In this document: in pieces, positions 1 through 7,725 of the stretch
Numbering within the stretch: the first letter of the stretch is position 1
How the letters are laid out: each line of letters begins with the position of its first letter
From: Vibrio aphrogenes
Lineage (GTDB): Bacteria > Pseudomonadota > Gammaproteobacteria > Enterobacterales > Vibrionaceae
Length of the DNA: 64,000 bases
Direction: 5' to 3'
Assembly (NCBI RefSeq): GCF_002157735.2
Contig: NZ_AP018689.1
Location: forward strand, 1,707,619 to 1,771,618
Program-made: the position numbers and the translations under genes
The notes under the pieces: model-generated
Database searches by the model: none
Told to the model about the DNA's origin: nothing
Seen by the model: the letters and a program-made list of their open reading frames with translations, nothing else

Positions 1-286
1 CAGTGTCGGTTTGGCTGCTGCGACCTTGAGATTGGTTAAAGCCACCATTTGCACCAGAAAGATTGCCGTCTTTTGAGCCAACTCCCGCGCTAATGCTCAT
101 ACCGTGGTTGCTGGCCGTATCGCGGTTTTGCACAGACTCAACCGTTAAATCGCCGCCGACATCGACATTCAACCCATTATTCGCAATCACATTACCGCCT
201 TTAATGGTGGTGTCGTTGCTGGTGGTGATATTGACATTATCACCAGCTAACACGCTGTTGTTGTAGTGAGTGCTGTTACTCTCCAT
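1..286 (-). CDS. HA-repeat fragment of a large adhesin / CdiA-like protein, partial at the window edge
   Basis: The minus strand is open from an in-frame ATG at 286 to the window edge. The protein is rich in short Asn/Gly/Thr beta-strand repeats (NNSVLAGDNVNITTSND, then GGNVIANNGLNVDVGGDLTV), typical of the hemagglutinin-repeat region of TpsA/CdiA two-partner-secretion exoproteins. There is no signal peptide or TPS domain, so this is an internal piece and not a gene start. It begins 5 bases before the stop codon of the SUKH-like immunity gene, as if a fragment of the parental adhesin had been joined directly behind it. The rest of the protein, and any intact cdiB/cdiA, must lie left of the window. 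Family assignment rests on repeat style only. Confidence 0.6.
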   Translation of the reverse strand, partial: MESNSTHYNNSVLAGDNVNITTSNDTTIKGGNVIANNGLNVDVGGDLTVESVQNRDTASNHGMSISAGVGSKDGNLSGANGGFNQSQGRSSQTDT

Positions 287-718
287 TCATAAGAGCATAT
301 TTTTCCAAGTATTCAAATATATTAGAATATTGAGTTTTGTTCCACGAATGGCATTCATGATCATAAAAATTAACTTGAGATAAACATTCCCCATCTTTTA
401 TTTCAAAGCCATAAAAATCACCACTTCCACTTTCTGAAAATAAAAAATAATTTTGAGCTATATCTTTATATATTCTATTTTTATTTAAAATATACCAATC
501 ACTTTTCTCATCCAATGAAAAAACATTAGAAAAGGCAAAGTACCCCCTCCATATGTCAAAATAAATTCAACATAACCCAATGGTAATTTAGCATTTAACT
601 TACACTCAATTTTTTTAATATATTTACCATCTTTAATTTCATCAGCATCTAAAGAAAACCAAACAGGATTAATTGATTTCTTTTTATCTGTAAGCTTCTT
701 AAATCCATCAAAATTCAT
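276..718 (-). pseudogene. SUKH (SMI1/KNR4-like) immunity protein, split by a 1-base frameshift
   Basis: Two minus-strand frames (718-485 and 515-276) make one protein when read together. The first half ends in KLPLGYVEFILTYGGG, the characteristic LP-x-x-Y-x-x-F-x-x-x-x-GGG core of SMI1/KNR4 (SUKH) proteins. The second half continues with the family's C-terminal pattern (FYGFEIKDGE, then WNKTQYSNIFEYLEKYAL). Adding one T to the T4 run near 526-529 restores a continuous frame of about 147 aa through GTLPFSNVFSLDEKSDW. SUKH proteins neutralise diverse, often nuclease, polymorphic toxins. No toxin gene precedes it now; only noncoding DNA lies upstream (719-988). It is either an inactivated orphan immunity gene or an assembly error. 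Confidence 0.65.
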
Positions 719-988
719 ATGTAAACCTTATTTATTATCACAAATCCATTCGGGCAATATTTTATTTACCCCTTACACTTTGACCTCATTAAATAATGAA
801 TCATTTTTTAGCCACTCTCACTCCCCAAAAAACTAAAACAAAGCCCAAAAAACTACAGAGGGAAGAAAATAGAGGTGCAGACTAATATCAATTAATAACA
901 CAGAAAAAAATCAATAGAAAAGAAGTTTTAACTTTCCATCATAAAACCCCAAAACTAACATTAGTGAGTTCTATTAACCGTGAATTAT
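719..988. other. AT-rich gap upstream of the SUKH gene, no intact gene seen
   Basis: I see no convincing gene on either strand. On the minus strand, a short open stretch ending in a stop 10 bases before the SUKH start (reading ...ILPEWICDNK) could be the last codons of a lost toxin, since immunity genes normally follow the toxin stop closely. This is a weak inference. Confidence 0.3.
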
Positions 989-1452
989 CTATATCTGAAT
1001 AACTTTAGAACTCGCAATCAAATCATGAAGGCATCGTTTATTTTTTCTAAAAATGAACAAACCATCTACCCAACATATAAAACGCCCCACAATGGGTATA
1101 AAACCTAAAATCATAATAGGAAAATAGCGCTTAAATAAAATATGGGTAAGACTCAACCTACTTCCATCATTTGCTACGATAGAAATATCAAAAACCCACT
1201 TACCCAACGTTTGGCCATTTTTATACAACAAGTACCCATGAAAAATGACAAAACAAGCATTACCATAGACGAACAACACTATAAATTTGGTATCGAACAA
1301 ACTAATATCCGCGAATAATTTTGCATCCCAACCAGTAACGTATAACAACCCCATAAGACAAGCAAAATTGATAAGCCCATCGATAAAAACCGCCCCTAAT
1401 CTAGAAGATCTTGGTGCTAAGTTGTGCTCCTGATGTTATTGTTACTTTCCAT
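989..1452 (-). pseudogene. RDD-family membrane protein, 5' frameshift
   Basis: The main frame (about 1425-989) encodes APRSSRLGAVFIDGLINF followed by two or three hydrophobic segments, GQTLGKWVFDISIV and a C-terminal RCLHDLIASS, which is the RDD-family layout (conserved R and D residues, G-x-T-x-G-K motif, LHD near the end). No start codon lies in this frame before its upstream stop. A start at 1452 with a good ribosome binding site (AAGGACAG) gives MESNNN in another frame and would flow into HQEHNLAPRSSRLG if one base were added around 1434-1437. The gene is therefore probably about 154 codons with a single missing base. RDD proteins occur in toxin loci as putative membrane immunity proteins, but the role here is unknown. 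Confidence 0.6.
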
Positions 1453-1479
1453 AAACACTGTCCTTAATTAATATGAAAA

Positions 1480-1575
1480 TCATAGAAAACCGAAATAAAT
1501 GCAGATTTCAAAACCGACATTCTCTAGCTCCTCAAACTCTTTAGTCGGAATATTTTGAAAGCTAATTACTTTCAT
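1480..1575 (-). CDS. possible 31-aa small ORF overlapping the immunity gene stop
   Basis: The minus strand carries ATG at 1575, overlapping the last codons of the upstream immunity gene, with AAGGACGAT just before it as a possible ribosome binding site. The product (starting MKVISFQNIPTKEFEELEN, ending in a hydrophobic IYFGFL) has no family I recognise. It could be a genuine short gene, the remnant of a truncated gene, or chance. Confidence 0.25.
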   Translation of the reverse strand: MKVISFQNIPTKEFEELENVGFEICIYFGFL

Positions 1576-1951
1576 TATAATATCGTCCTTTTATGACTCT
1601 CTCATCATTTAACTCTAAGTAATATATACTTGAGGTTAATGTACCTTGATTATAAACAACCTTTACCTTATCTTTTAAATTAATTTCATCAAGAAGTATT
1701 TTACAATTTGGGCTATCCAGCTTCATCTTAAAATCAAGAAGCTTATTGTTGTTTTTTATTACGATATATAATCTATCATTATCTTTAATCACTGGCTCGC
1801 AAGACTTTTGAACAATAACTCCTACACTAGTTTTATCTCGATCTAATGTTGACAGTAGTGAAACCGAGCCAATAATTAAAAATATAATAAAAACCCAACT
1901 TACAAGTTTTCTCAATCCACCGAGAAAAAATGAGTTCATATCATTCACCAT
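1562..1951 (-). CDS. probable immunity protein with one N-terminal membrane segment
   Basis: The 129-aa protein has one strong membrane helix (about residues 16-36, LVSWVFIIFLIIGSVSLL) followed by a polar domain with two cysteines (SCEP and SPNCK). The start (ATGGTGAATGA) overlaps the stop of the preceding toxin-module gene by 11 bases, the usual translationally coupled arrangement of toxin and cognate immunity. A later start at 1939 (MNSFFLGGL) is also possible. I do not recognise the family; the immunity role is inferred from position, size and overlap. Confidence 0.55.
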   Translation of the reverse strand: MVNDMNSFFLGGLRKLVSWVFIIFLIIGSVSLLSTLDRDKTSVGVIVQKSCEPVIKDNDRLYIVIKNNNKLLDFKMKLDSPNCKILLDEINLKDKVKVVYNQGTLTSSIYYLELNDERVIKGRYYNESN

Positions 1952-3083
1952 CTACCTCATTTAAATCTGATTTGATTGTATCATGCAATACATCAATACT
2001 TAGTATATCTAAAGATTTGTTCACGGAATCCATTATAGCTTCCGATTTGGAGATTGATTTATTAATATCTATTAACGACTTAACTGTAGGTAACCCTAAT
2101 ACAATATCTGAAGCTAATTTTTTGCTTTGATCCTTACCAACAAAGTCTGGCATTATACTAATCACACCTTTTTGGATTGGATCATTATCTACTGGATTTA
2201 CTGAAATACCCTGAGATAACACTTCCCCTAAATCACTAAATGCAATTGCAGCATTCGTCAGTCCTGCACCACAACCAGCCAATGTCAAACAGCTCCCTAT
2301 CCCAGTTGTTATTCCTGCATAATCTGCCACAGCTTCTTTCGAAGTGGCATTATCTTTCATCACTGAATCTACATATGCCACGGCCTGATTGGTATCCGCT
2401 TGCGCCTGAATACCACCACTATCCATATTTGACCAATCAACACCGAAAGCATTTGGAGGCATACGATTCTCCAACTCACCTTGCTCTTTGGCATGATTAA
2501 ACTGGTTCGTGTTGGTATCTAGCAACACACCACTGCCCGGTGCATGAGTGCTGGCGGTATGGTTGATGTCACCGCCAAAGGTAGTATCAGTTAAGTTGAC
2601 GTAGTTAAAGCCCAGAAAATCTTCAGTAGCATTTCCCATAGTATCAGCAAAGTATTCTAAATTTTGCTTAGCGGTCTCATTGCCCGCAGTGGTGCCAGCT
2701 TTATCATCCAAATAATGCTGCATTTCATGGCCGACGGTGTTGGCTTCATCTTGAATCGTGTCGTGTAAACCACCATTCACGTACAAAGTATCGCCGCCAT
2801 TAATGTAGCCGCCTTTGGTTGGGCTATTTTGTTCATCCCTGGTCATCACTTGCAGTACCACCGCAGGGTCAACCTTCATTTGCGCCGCAATGTTATTAAC
2901 TAGCACCTGTTGCGCTTGTTGTTTTTGCTCAAGGCTGGCATTAGGGTCATTCAGTGTTTGCACATATTGTGCATTCTCAGGGTTAGCGACAAAGTTTTTA
3001 GTCGCAGTAAAGAACTCTTGTTTGTTAACCTGAGTTTCCCATATGCCGCGGGTTTTATCGTCATCGTTGCCAACGAAAGACAC
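1941..3083 (-). CDS. truncated polymorphic-toxin module: metallopeptidase-like pretoxin domain, linker and variable C-terminus
   Basis: This is a 380-aa C-terminal part of a larger exoprotein. It has no signal peptide, starts at a GTG, and its frame opens only five codons earlier, right at the stop of the preceding immunity gene. Residues 1-180 form a pretoxin domain with H119-E-x-x-H123 and a downstream E-x-x-AD (E143), a gluzincin-type zinc metallopeptidase signature. Residues about 182-230 (PGSGVLLDTNTNQFNHAKEQ onward) are a linker nearly identical to that of the next module. Residues 231-380 are the unique C-terminus, presumably the toxic domain; it has a hydrophobic stretch containing two Cys and no nuclease motif I recognise. 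It has no VENN motif, so it belongs to another pretoxin class than classical CdiA. The overlapping downstream gene is its likely immunity partner. It may be a silent donor cassette and not expressed. Confidence 0.6.
   Translation of the reverse strand: MSFVGNDDDKTRGIWETQVNKQEFFTATKNFVANPENAQYVQTLNDPNASLEQKQQAQQVLVNNIAAQMKVDPAVVLQVMTRDEQNSPTKGGYINGGDTLYVNGGLHDTIQDEANTVGHEMQHYLDDKAGTTAGNETAKQNLEYFADTMGNATEDFLGFNYVNLTDTTFGGDINHTASTHAPGSGVLLDTNTNQFNHAKEQGELENRMPPNAFGVDWSNMDSGGIQAQADTNQAVAYVDSVMKDNATSKEAVADYAGITTGIGSCLTLAGCGAGLTNAAIAFSDLGEVLSQGISVNPVDNDPIQKGVISIMPDFVGKDQSKKLASDIVLGLPTVKSLIDINKSISKSEAIMDSVNKSLDILSIDVLHDTIKSDLNEVDGE
2394..2542 (-). repeat. 149-bp direct repeat, copy A (toxin linker)
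   Basis: This segment inside the first toxin module is about 88-90% identical, without gaps, to 3851-3999 in the second module. It encodes the linker just before the variable C-terminus and is a natural site for homologous recombination that swaps toxin tips. Confidence 0.85.
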
Positions 3084-3090
3084 GCCTGAG

Positions 3091-3468
3091 TTACTCTACT
3101 TTTTCACCAGTTAAACGCTCGTAACTTACAATCATTCGTTTTACCACCATTATGGTGGCCGGAATAATTAAAATAAAAACACTCAAATAATAGCTAGGAA
3201 TAAAATATAAAATAACCGATGTATTAAAAACCACAAAAAAATAATAGATAGTAATTATTACCCTAAAAACAGGATCCTTTTTAAGGATGAGCCTGTGCTG
3301 GTTTGTTGTTAAAAATACAATAAAGAAGAATAATGAAATAAAAGCTATAATAAATACAAACTCTACATTTAATAATAAGCCGGAAATCCATTTAGATATT
3401 CCTGCCGCAAGAACTAAGCCACTCATTGTGATGCTATTAAAACTAATGTAGGCGCTATAATTAGTCAT
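3091..3468 (-). CDS. probable polytopic membrane immunity protein
   Basis: The 125-aa protein is mostly hydrophobic with about four predicted membrane segments and a short charged tail (RMIVSYERLTGEKVE). Its ATG overlaps the stop of the upstream toxin fragment by 8 bases (ATGACTAA). A membrane immunity protein fits a toxin acting in the inner membrane, and the partner C-terminus does have hydrophobic stretches. No family is recognised; function is inferred from position. Confidence 0.5.
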   Translation of the reverse strand: MTNYSAYISFNSITMSGLVLAAGISKWISGLLLNVEFVFIIAFISLFFFIVFLTTNQHRLILKKDPVFRVIITIYYFFVVFNTSVILYFIPSYYLSVFILIIPATIMVVKRMIVSYERLTGEKVE

Positions 3469-3985
3469 TATTTTTCTCTTTTAACTGTTGTTCAGCAGCT
3501 TTATCTGCCCAACCATTTGCCATAAAACCAAACAGCCCAGTTGTAATTTGGCCTGTAATCTTTCCTTTGTTCCCTAAAAATGGACTATTAACTATTTCTT
3601 TTGATAAAAGAAATGTACCACCATCCATCACTAGCTTACCTGCTTTCGGTGAACCCATTCCATTTACTGAGGCATCACTGACGTAATCCTCTAAATCTAT
3701 AAGAAATCCGGCACCAGCCATGGCATTTGCACAAACGCCCATAGACATAACGGTACACGCAGTACCTACAGCTAATGGACCATAGGTTTTTGTCGCTTCA
3801 ACCATCTCTTCTTTTGACTCTTTATCAGCTTGTTTTACAATCTCTGCAACATCCGCTTGCGCCTGAATACCACCAACATCCATATTTGACCAATCAACAC
3901 TAAACGCATTAGGTGGAAGGCGATTCTCCAACTCACCATGCTCTTTGGCCTGATTAAACTGGTTCGTGTTGATATCTAGCAACAC
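3461..3985 (-). CDS. orphan toxin C-terminal module (linker plus variable tip)
   Basis: Residues 1-49 repeat the linker of the 1941-3083 protein (LLDINTNQFNQAKEHGELEN, then WSNMDVGGIQAQAD). Residues 50-174 are unrelated and contain hydrophobic stretches (YGPLAVGTACTVMSMGVC; FLIDLEDYV; TTGLFGFMANGWAD). The frame opens at about 4020, so only the last 174-185 residues of a parent protein remain, without pretoxin domain or secretion signals. This is the form expected for an orphan cdiA-CT/immunity cassette that becomes active by recombining behind a full-length parent. The hydrophobic tip suggests a membrane-acting toxin, which is inference. Confidence 0.55.
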   Translation of the reverse strand: MLLDINTNQFNQAKEHGELENRLPPNAFSVDWSNMDVGGIQAQADVAEIVKQADKESKEEMVEATKTYGPLAVGTACTVMSMGVCANAMAGAGFLIDLEDYVSDASVNGMGSPKAGKLVMDGGTFLLSKEIVNSPFLGNKGKITGQITTGLFGFMANGWADKAAEQQLKEKNND

Positions 3986-3999
3986 ACCACTGCCCGGTG
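3851..3999 (-). repeat. 149-bp direct repeat, copy B (toxin linker)
   Basis: Gap-free partner of 2394-2542. Homology ends abruptly at PGSG (about 3999), marking the edge of the recombined cassette; upstream sequence is unrelated AT-rich DNA. Confidence 0.85.
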
Positions 4000-4084
4000 T
4001 ATTAAAGAAAAAGATCTAATCTCAAAAATATTCGAAATCAGACCTTTAATGCTATATTTTGGCTACCACATAAAAACTATCATT

Positions 4085-4923
4085 TTATGGTATTTCTAGT
4101 AACTCCGACTCTCCAGTAGCTAGTGTATTTCTAACCTTATTATAATAAAATTTAAAATTATTCACATTTGAGTTATCAAAAATATCCACTTCACTATTTA
4201 AAAATAAATTTTCCCTTTCATCACTAGACAAAGCCCCCTCATTTAAAACAGAAATTTCATCTAGTATCTCCAAAACAATTAAATTTAGGTCAACAATAAC
4301 CTGCCTTTCATTATTAAAATTACCAGAGTCTAGCTTGTAAATAAAACCATTATTAGCATTAACATAGATCTGAGAAGCATTAATGAATTTATCTTTTAAA
4401 TTTTCATAATAAGAATCTATGTATAAACCATCCTCAATATAACTTAACTCATCATCCCCCAAAGAAATCGTCAATAAATTGAAATAAAAGGTATTGTCTT
4501 CATTAGGTACAATTAAGTTGGAACAATCAGATTCCGTTTCAACCGTATAAATGTGAATATATTCATCATGTATACTAATAAATGAGCGATAATAGCTAGA
4601 GGAATCGGCTTCTAATTCATTAAGCTCTATCTCCTCCCCCTCTATTTTGGCAAAGTTCCCATTATTATCTAATGCCACTTTACCATCATGACAATGATAT
4701 TGAATTTTTTCTATTTGAAGGTAGTCATCTTGTTTTTTTTCACTTCACTTTCAAAATCAGTCCAACCATCTTCTTTTTCAAAACAATAATCCAATTGATT
4801 AAAAATCTCCAAGCCATTTTTTGTTATGGAGCTATTCAATGAACTCGAATCTTCATTATCTGAACCACCACACCCTGATAAAATAAAAACACAAAAAAAC
4901 AATTTAAAAACAAACTTAAACAT
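4085..4923 (-). pseudogene. lipoprotein interrupted at an A8 homopolymer
   Basis: A lipoprotein signal (start at 4923 after GAGG: MFKFVFKLFFCVFILSGC, lipobox LSGC with Cys18) leads into an acidic Ser/Asn-rich domain. The frame stops at 4711, just after a run of eight A (4733-4740, coding strand). A ninth A would give VKKKQDDYLQIEKIQYHCHD and continue into the 4678-4085 frame, making one exported lipoprotein of about 279 aa. The second half is acidic with no recognised domain. The break could be a pseudogene mutation, a phase-variable tract, or a base missed in sequencing. Confidence 0.6.
4733..4740 (-). repeat. A8 homopolymer at the lipoprotein frameshift
   Basis: Eight A residues on the coding strand sit exactly where the two halves of the lipoprotein change frame. 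Slippage by +1 restores the full protein. Confidence 0.8.
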
Positions 4924-5087
4924 ATAACACCTCACCCCTTAAATTAAAAATCAAAAATCAAACAAACACAAACTAGATATAACATTTACCCAACATCGGC
5001 AGGAGGTATAAAAATTACACCTTATAAAAACGTAAAAATGAAGTATATTTTTATATTAAAAAATAAAACATGAGGTATATCATTATA

Positions 5088-5225
5088 TTAAAATTTACAC
5101 TCTTCTTCATCCATACTCCAATAACCACCTTTATCAAGACAAGCATCGATTGTCCAATTATCACACTGACTGACCATAACCAGGCTGAGTAACGCTAATA
5201 CGATTAAAAAAAACTTCATGAGCAT
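5088..5225 (-). CDS. 45-aa exported small protein
   Basis: The minus-strand ORF starts at 5225 (ATGCTCATGAAG) after AAGGTAACAACC; an alternative start is 5219. A hydrophobic signal (KFFLIVLALLSLVMVS) is followed by QCDNWTIDACLDKGG and a tail YWSMDEEECKF with three Cys in the mature part. The first Cys could be lipidated, though Gln at -1 is atypical of a lipobox. It resembles the short Cys-rich secreted or lipoprotein-like peptides common in vibrios; no function is known. Confidence 0.5.
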   Translation of the reverse strand: MLMKFFLIVLALLSLVMVSQCDNWTIDACLDKGGYWSMDEEECKF

Positions 5226-5254
5226 GGTTGTTACCTTGTTGTGTGATATGAGCT

Positions 5255-5294
5255 TATACCAATCATACTAATTAACCTCAGCTGCGGGTAACTA
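5255..5294. repeat. short dispersed repeat, copy 1
   Basis: Contains TAACCTCAGCTGCGGGTAACT, nearly repeated at 7903-7927 (TAACCTCAGTTGCGGATAACT). Its left part (ATACCAATCATACT) recurs at 20502-20515. All copies are intergenic. The remaining 5295-5485 holds nothing I can name. Confidence 0.5.
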
Positions 5295-5485
5295 GATGGG
5301 TAAAAATTACGTATAGGACGTAGATTTGAGAACAAAGCTAAAATGCCGATAAGCCTTTATCCTACAATTAACTTCTGTATAAACGAAAAGCTAAACTCCA
5401 TTATTAAGCCAGTTAATAAGCAGGATGATCAAATAATTTGTACGATTGATATTACATCGCTTATATAGTTAATACTGCGTTGGGT

Positions 5486-5962
5486 CTAACCTTGGCACAA
5501 ATCGACAAACTTAGCTCTGGTTAATGTGGCTAAATCCTGAGGCGCTAATTCAATTTCTAGGCCACGCTTACCAGCAGAGACACAAATGGTGGCAAACTCT
5601 AAGGCCGTTTGATGAATAAAGGTGGGGAGCGCTTTCTTTTGTCCTAAGGGGCTAATACCACCGACTACATAGCCTGTGGTTTTTTGGGCAATCTCTGGGT
5701 TTGCCATCTCGGCTTTTTTACTACCCGCCGCTTTAGCCGCTTGTTTTAAATTTAATTTGTTTTCAACCGGTACGATCGCCACAGCTAAATTTTTAGGTTC
5801 ACCATTTAAACAAAATAATAAGGTTTTAAATACTTGAGCAGGATTTTGACCTAAGACTTCTGCCGCTTCTAACCCGTAACTTGCTGCATTTGGATCATGC
5901 TTATATTGATGCACAGTATGAGGGATTTTCTTCTTCTTTGCTAAGTTAATGGCTGGAGTCAT
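5486..5962 (-). CDS. ybaK: Cys-tRNA(Pro)/Cys-tRNA(Cys) deacylase YbaK
   Basis: The 158-aa protein is the single-domain YbaK/EbsC editing factor, at the family's usual length. Characteristic segments are the N-terminal TPAINLAKKKKIPH, the lysine-containing FKTLLFCLNG, VPVENKLNLKQAAKAAGSKKAEMA and GYVVGGISPLGQKK. It hydrolyses cysteine mischarged onto tRNA-Pro by prolyl-tRNA synthetase, acting in trans in the cytoplasm. It lies downstream of the nucleotidase gene on the same strand but behind a terminator, so it probably has its own promoter. Confidence 0.93.
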   Translation of the reverse strand: MTPAINLAKKKKIPHTVHQYKHDPNAASYGLEAAEVLGQNPAQVFKTLLFCLNGEPKNLAVAIVPVENKLNLKQAAKAAGSKKAEMANPEIAQKTTGYVVGGISPLGQKKALPTFIHQTALEFATICVSAGKRGLEIELAPQDLATLTRAKFVDLCQG

Positions 5963-5985
5963 AACGATATCCTAAGAATAAACAA

Positions 5986-6013
5986 TAAAAAAACAGCGCG
6001 GCTAGGCGCTGTT
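5986..6013 (-). terminator. intrinsic terminator of the nucleotidase gene
   Basis: On the minus strand, ACAGCGC pairs with GCGCTGT around a short loop and is followed by seven T. Confidence 0.8.
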
Positions 6014-6057
6014 CTATTTTTGAATAAAGTCAAATTAAGATCAATGAGTTAAATCGG

Positions 6058-7725
6058 TTACTTATATTGAATCTCACCCTTTGGTTCATAATCAGCGATA
6101 TGAATTGGACTGTGCTTTTCTAAGTAGTCCTTCAATATTTCAGCATCCACAAACCCGGTATTCACAAAGCCTGGTTTATGGTTAATTTTAGGATACCCGT
6201 CACCCCCTGCGGCGTTGAAGCTTGGGATGGTGAAACGGTACATTTTATTGGTATCTAACGCTTTTCCGCCAATTTTAACATTAGAGACTTTATCATTTGC
6301 CACCGTCATGGAAATACCAGCAAATTGCACATACGCTCCAGAATCTACTGGCATCGTTGCGACTGAATTTAAGTAATCCAGAACTTCACTGCCTTTCATA
6401 TCCATGTAAGTGACAATATTCCCAAATGGTTGCACTTTTAAGACATCTTTATAGGTAATATCGCCCGCGGCAATAGAGTCACGTACCCCACCCGAGTTCA
6501 TAACAGCAAAATCCGCATTCACTCTTTCCATGTGCGATAAACCAATTAATCGACCTAAATTGGTTTGTTTAAAGCGAACCACATTGCGATCACCTTCTAA
6601 TTTGCCATCTGATTGCGCAATTTTCACATTCAGTTGAGCTTGGCCTTTATCTTGATAAGGCTGTAACAAAGCTTTTAATTCAGGGTCTTGTGGGATTTCC
6701 GGTTGGATGAAAGCTTTAGTTTTCTCACCGTTTACTTGCACCGTTTTTTTCAAATTGACTGGAATCAAATCATAGCTGACCAGGTTAAGTTCGCCATTTT
6801 TAAACTCAAAATCTGCACGCCCAACGTATTTTCCCCACTCATGGGCTTGCACAATCCAAGTTCCATTCTGCTGATCAGGAACACACTTCTCACCCGGTTG
6901 ATACGATTGATTACGATGATTCGGGCTTTCCATACAAACTGGCTCTTGTGAATGCCCACCAACGATCATATTTAATTCACCTTGTGGCAAGTAACGAGCT
7001 AACGTCACATCACCCGGTGCATTAACCCCGCTTTGACCATTGTCATAATGGCCCATGTGAGTAACAGCAAAAATCAAATCCGGCTTTTCATTGGCTTGCA
7101 GTTGCTCAATAACTTTTTTCGCTTCAGCTTTTGGATCACGAAATTCAATGCCGCCTATGTATTCTGGGTTACCAATTTTAGCAGTATCTTCGGTGGTTAA
7201 ACCGACAACGGCAATCTTGATTCCTTGCTCATCAAAAATCTTATAAGGTTGGAATAAACGCTTACCGGTTTGCTTATCGTAAATATTGGCCGATAACATA
7301 GGGAAATTAGCCCAATCTCGTTGCTTCATCAGCACTGAAAGTGGATTATCAAACTCATGATTTCCCACCGCCATAGCGTCGTAACCAATTTGGTTCATGC
7401 CTTTAAAATCTGGCTCTGCGTCTTGTAAATCGGATTCAGGAACACCGGTATTAATATCACCACCAGAAAAGAGCAAGACACTTCCCCCTTCCGCAACCAC
7501 TTGTTGACGAATACGATCAATCACCGTCTTACGGGCCGCCATACCGTACTCACCATCTTGGTTGTGCCAAAAACGGCCATGGTTATCATTCGTATGTAAA
7601 ATTGTCAGGTGATAGGTTTTATCGCTTTGCCATTGGCGTTGCGCTGACTGTTGAGAAGAACATGCCACCACCGAGGCTAGCGCTATCGCTACCACGGAAG
7701 TCTTTAAGAAAAACTGCTTCATCAA
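6058..7725 (-). CDS. ushA: periplasmic/outer-membrane 5'-nucleotidase (UDP-sugar hydrolase, UshA/NutA type)
   Basis: The 555-aa protein has a lipoprotein signal (VVAIALASVVAC), a calcineurin-like metallophosphatase domain with metal-binding motifs HTNDNHG, FSGGDINTG, GNHEFD and THMGHYD, and a C-terminal 5'-nucleotidase substrate domain (NSGGVRDSI; FNAAGGDGYPK). It dephosphorylates external nucleotides so that nucleosides can be imported. The lipidated form is typical of the Vibrio enzyme (often called NutA), unlike the soluble E. coli UshA. A CRP-like box and -10 element lie upstream, and a terminator follows. Confidence 0.95.
   Translation of the reverse strand: MMKQFFLKTSVVAIALASVVACSSQQSAQRQWQSDKTYHLTILHTNDNHGRFWHNQDGEYGMAARKTVIDRIRQQVVAEGGSVLLFSGGDINTGVPESDLQDAEPDFKGMNQIGYDAMAVGNHEFDNPLSVLMKQRDWANFPMLSANIYDKQTGKRLFQPYKIFDEQGIKIAVVGLTTEDTAKIGNPEYIGGIEFRDPKAEAKKVIEQLQANEKPDLIFAVTHMGHYDNGQSGVNAPGDVTLARYLPQGELNMIVGGHSQEPVCMESPNHRNQSYQPGEKCVPDQQNGTWIVQAHEWGKYVGRADFEFKNGELNLVSYDLIPVNLKKTVQVNGEKTKAFIQPEIPQDPELKALLQPYQDKGQAQLNVKIAQSDGKLEGDRNVVRFKQTNLGRLIGLSHMERVNADFAVMNSGGVRDSIAAGDITYKDVLKVQPFGNIVTYMDMKGSEVLDYLNSVATMPVDSGAYVQFAGISMTVANDKVSNVKIGGKALDTNKMYRFTIPSFNAAGGDGYPKINHKPGFVNTGFVDAEILKDYLEKHSPIHIADYEPKGEIQYK

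Noticed and set aside
2240..2500. 86-codon plus-strand ORF
   Set aside because: Antisense shadow of the toxin-module gene, with no ribosome binding site and improbable composition.
1941..3985. VENN-type CdiA boundary
   Set aside because: No VENN or close variant occurs in either toxin fragment; the boundary is a different linker.
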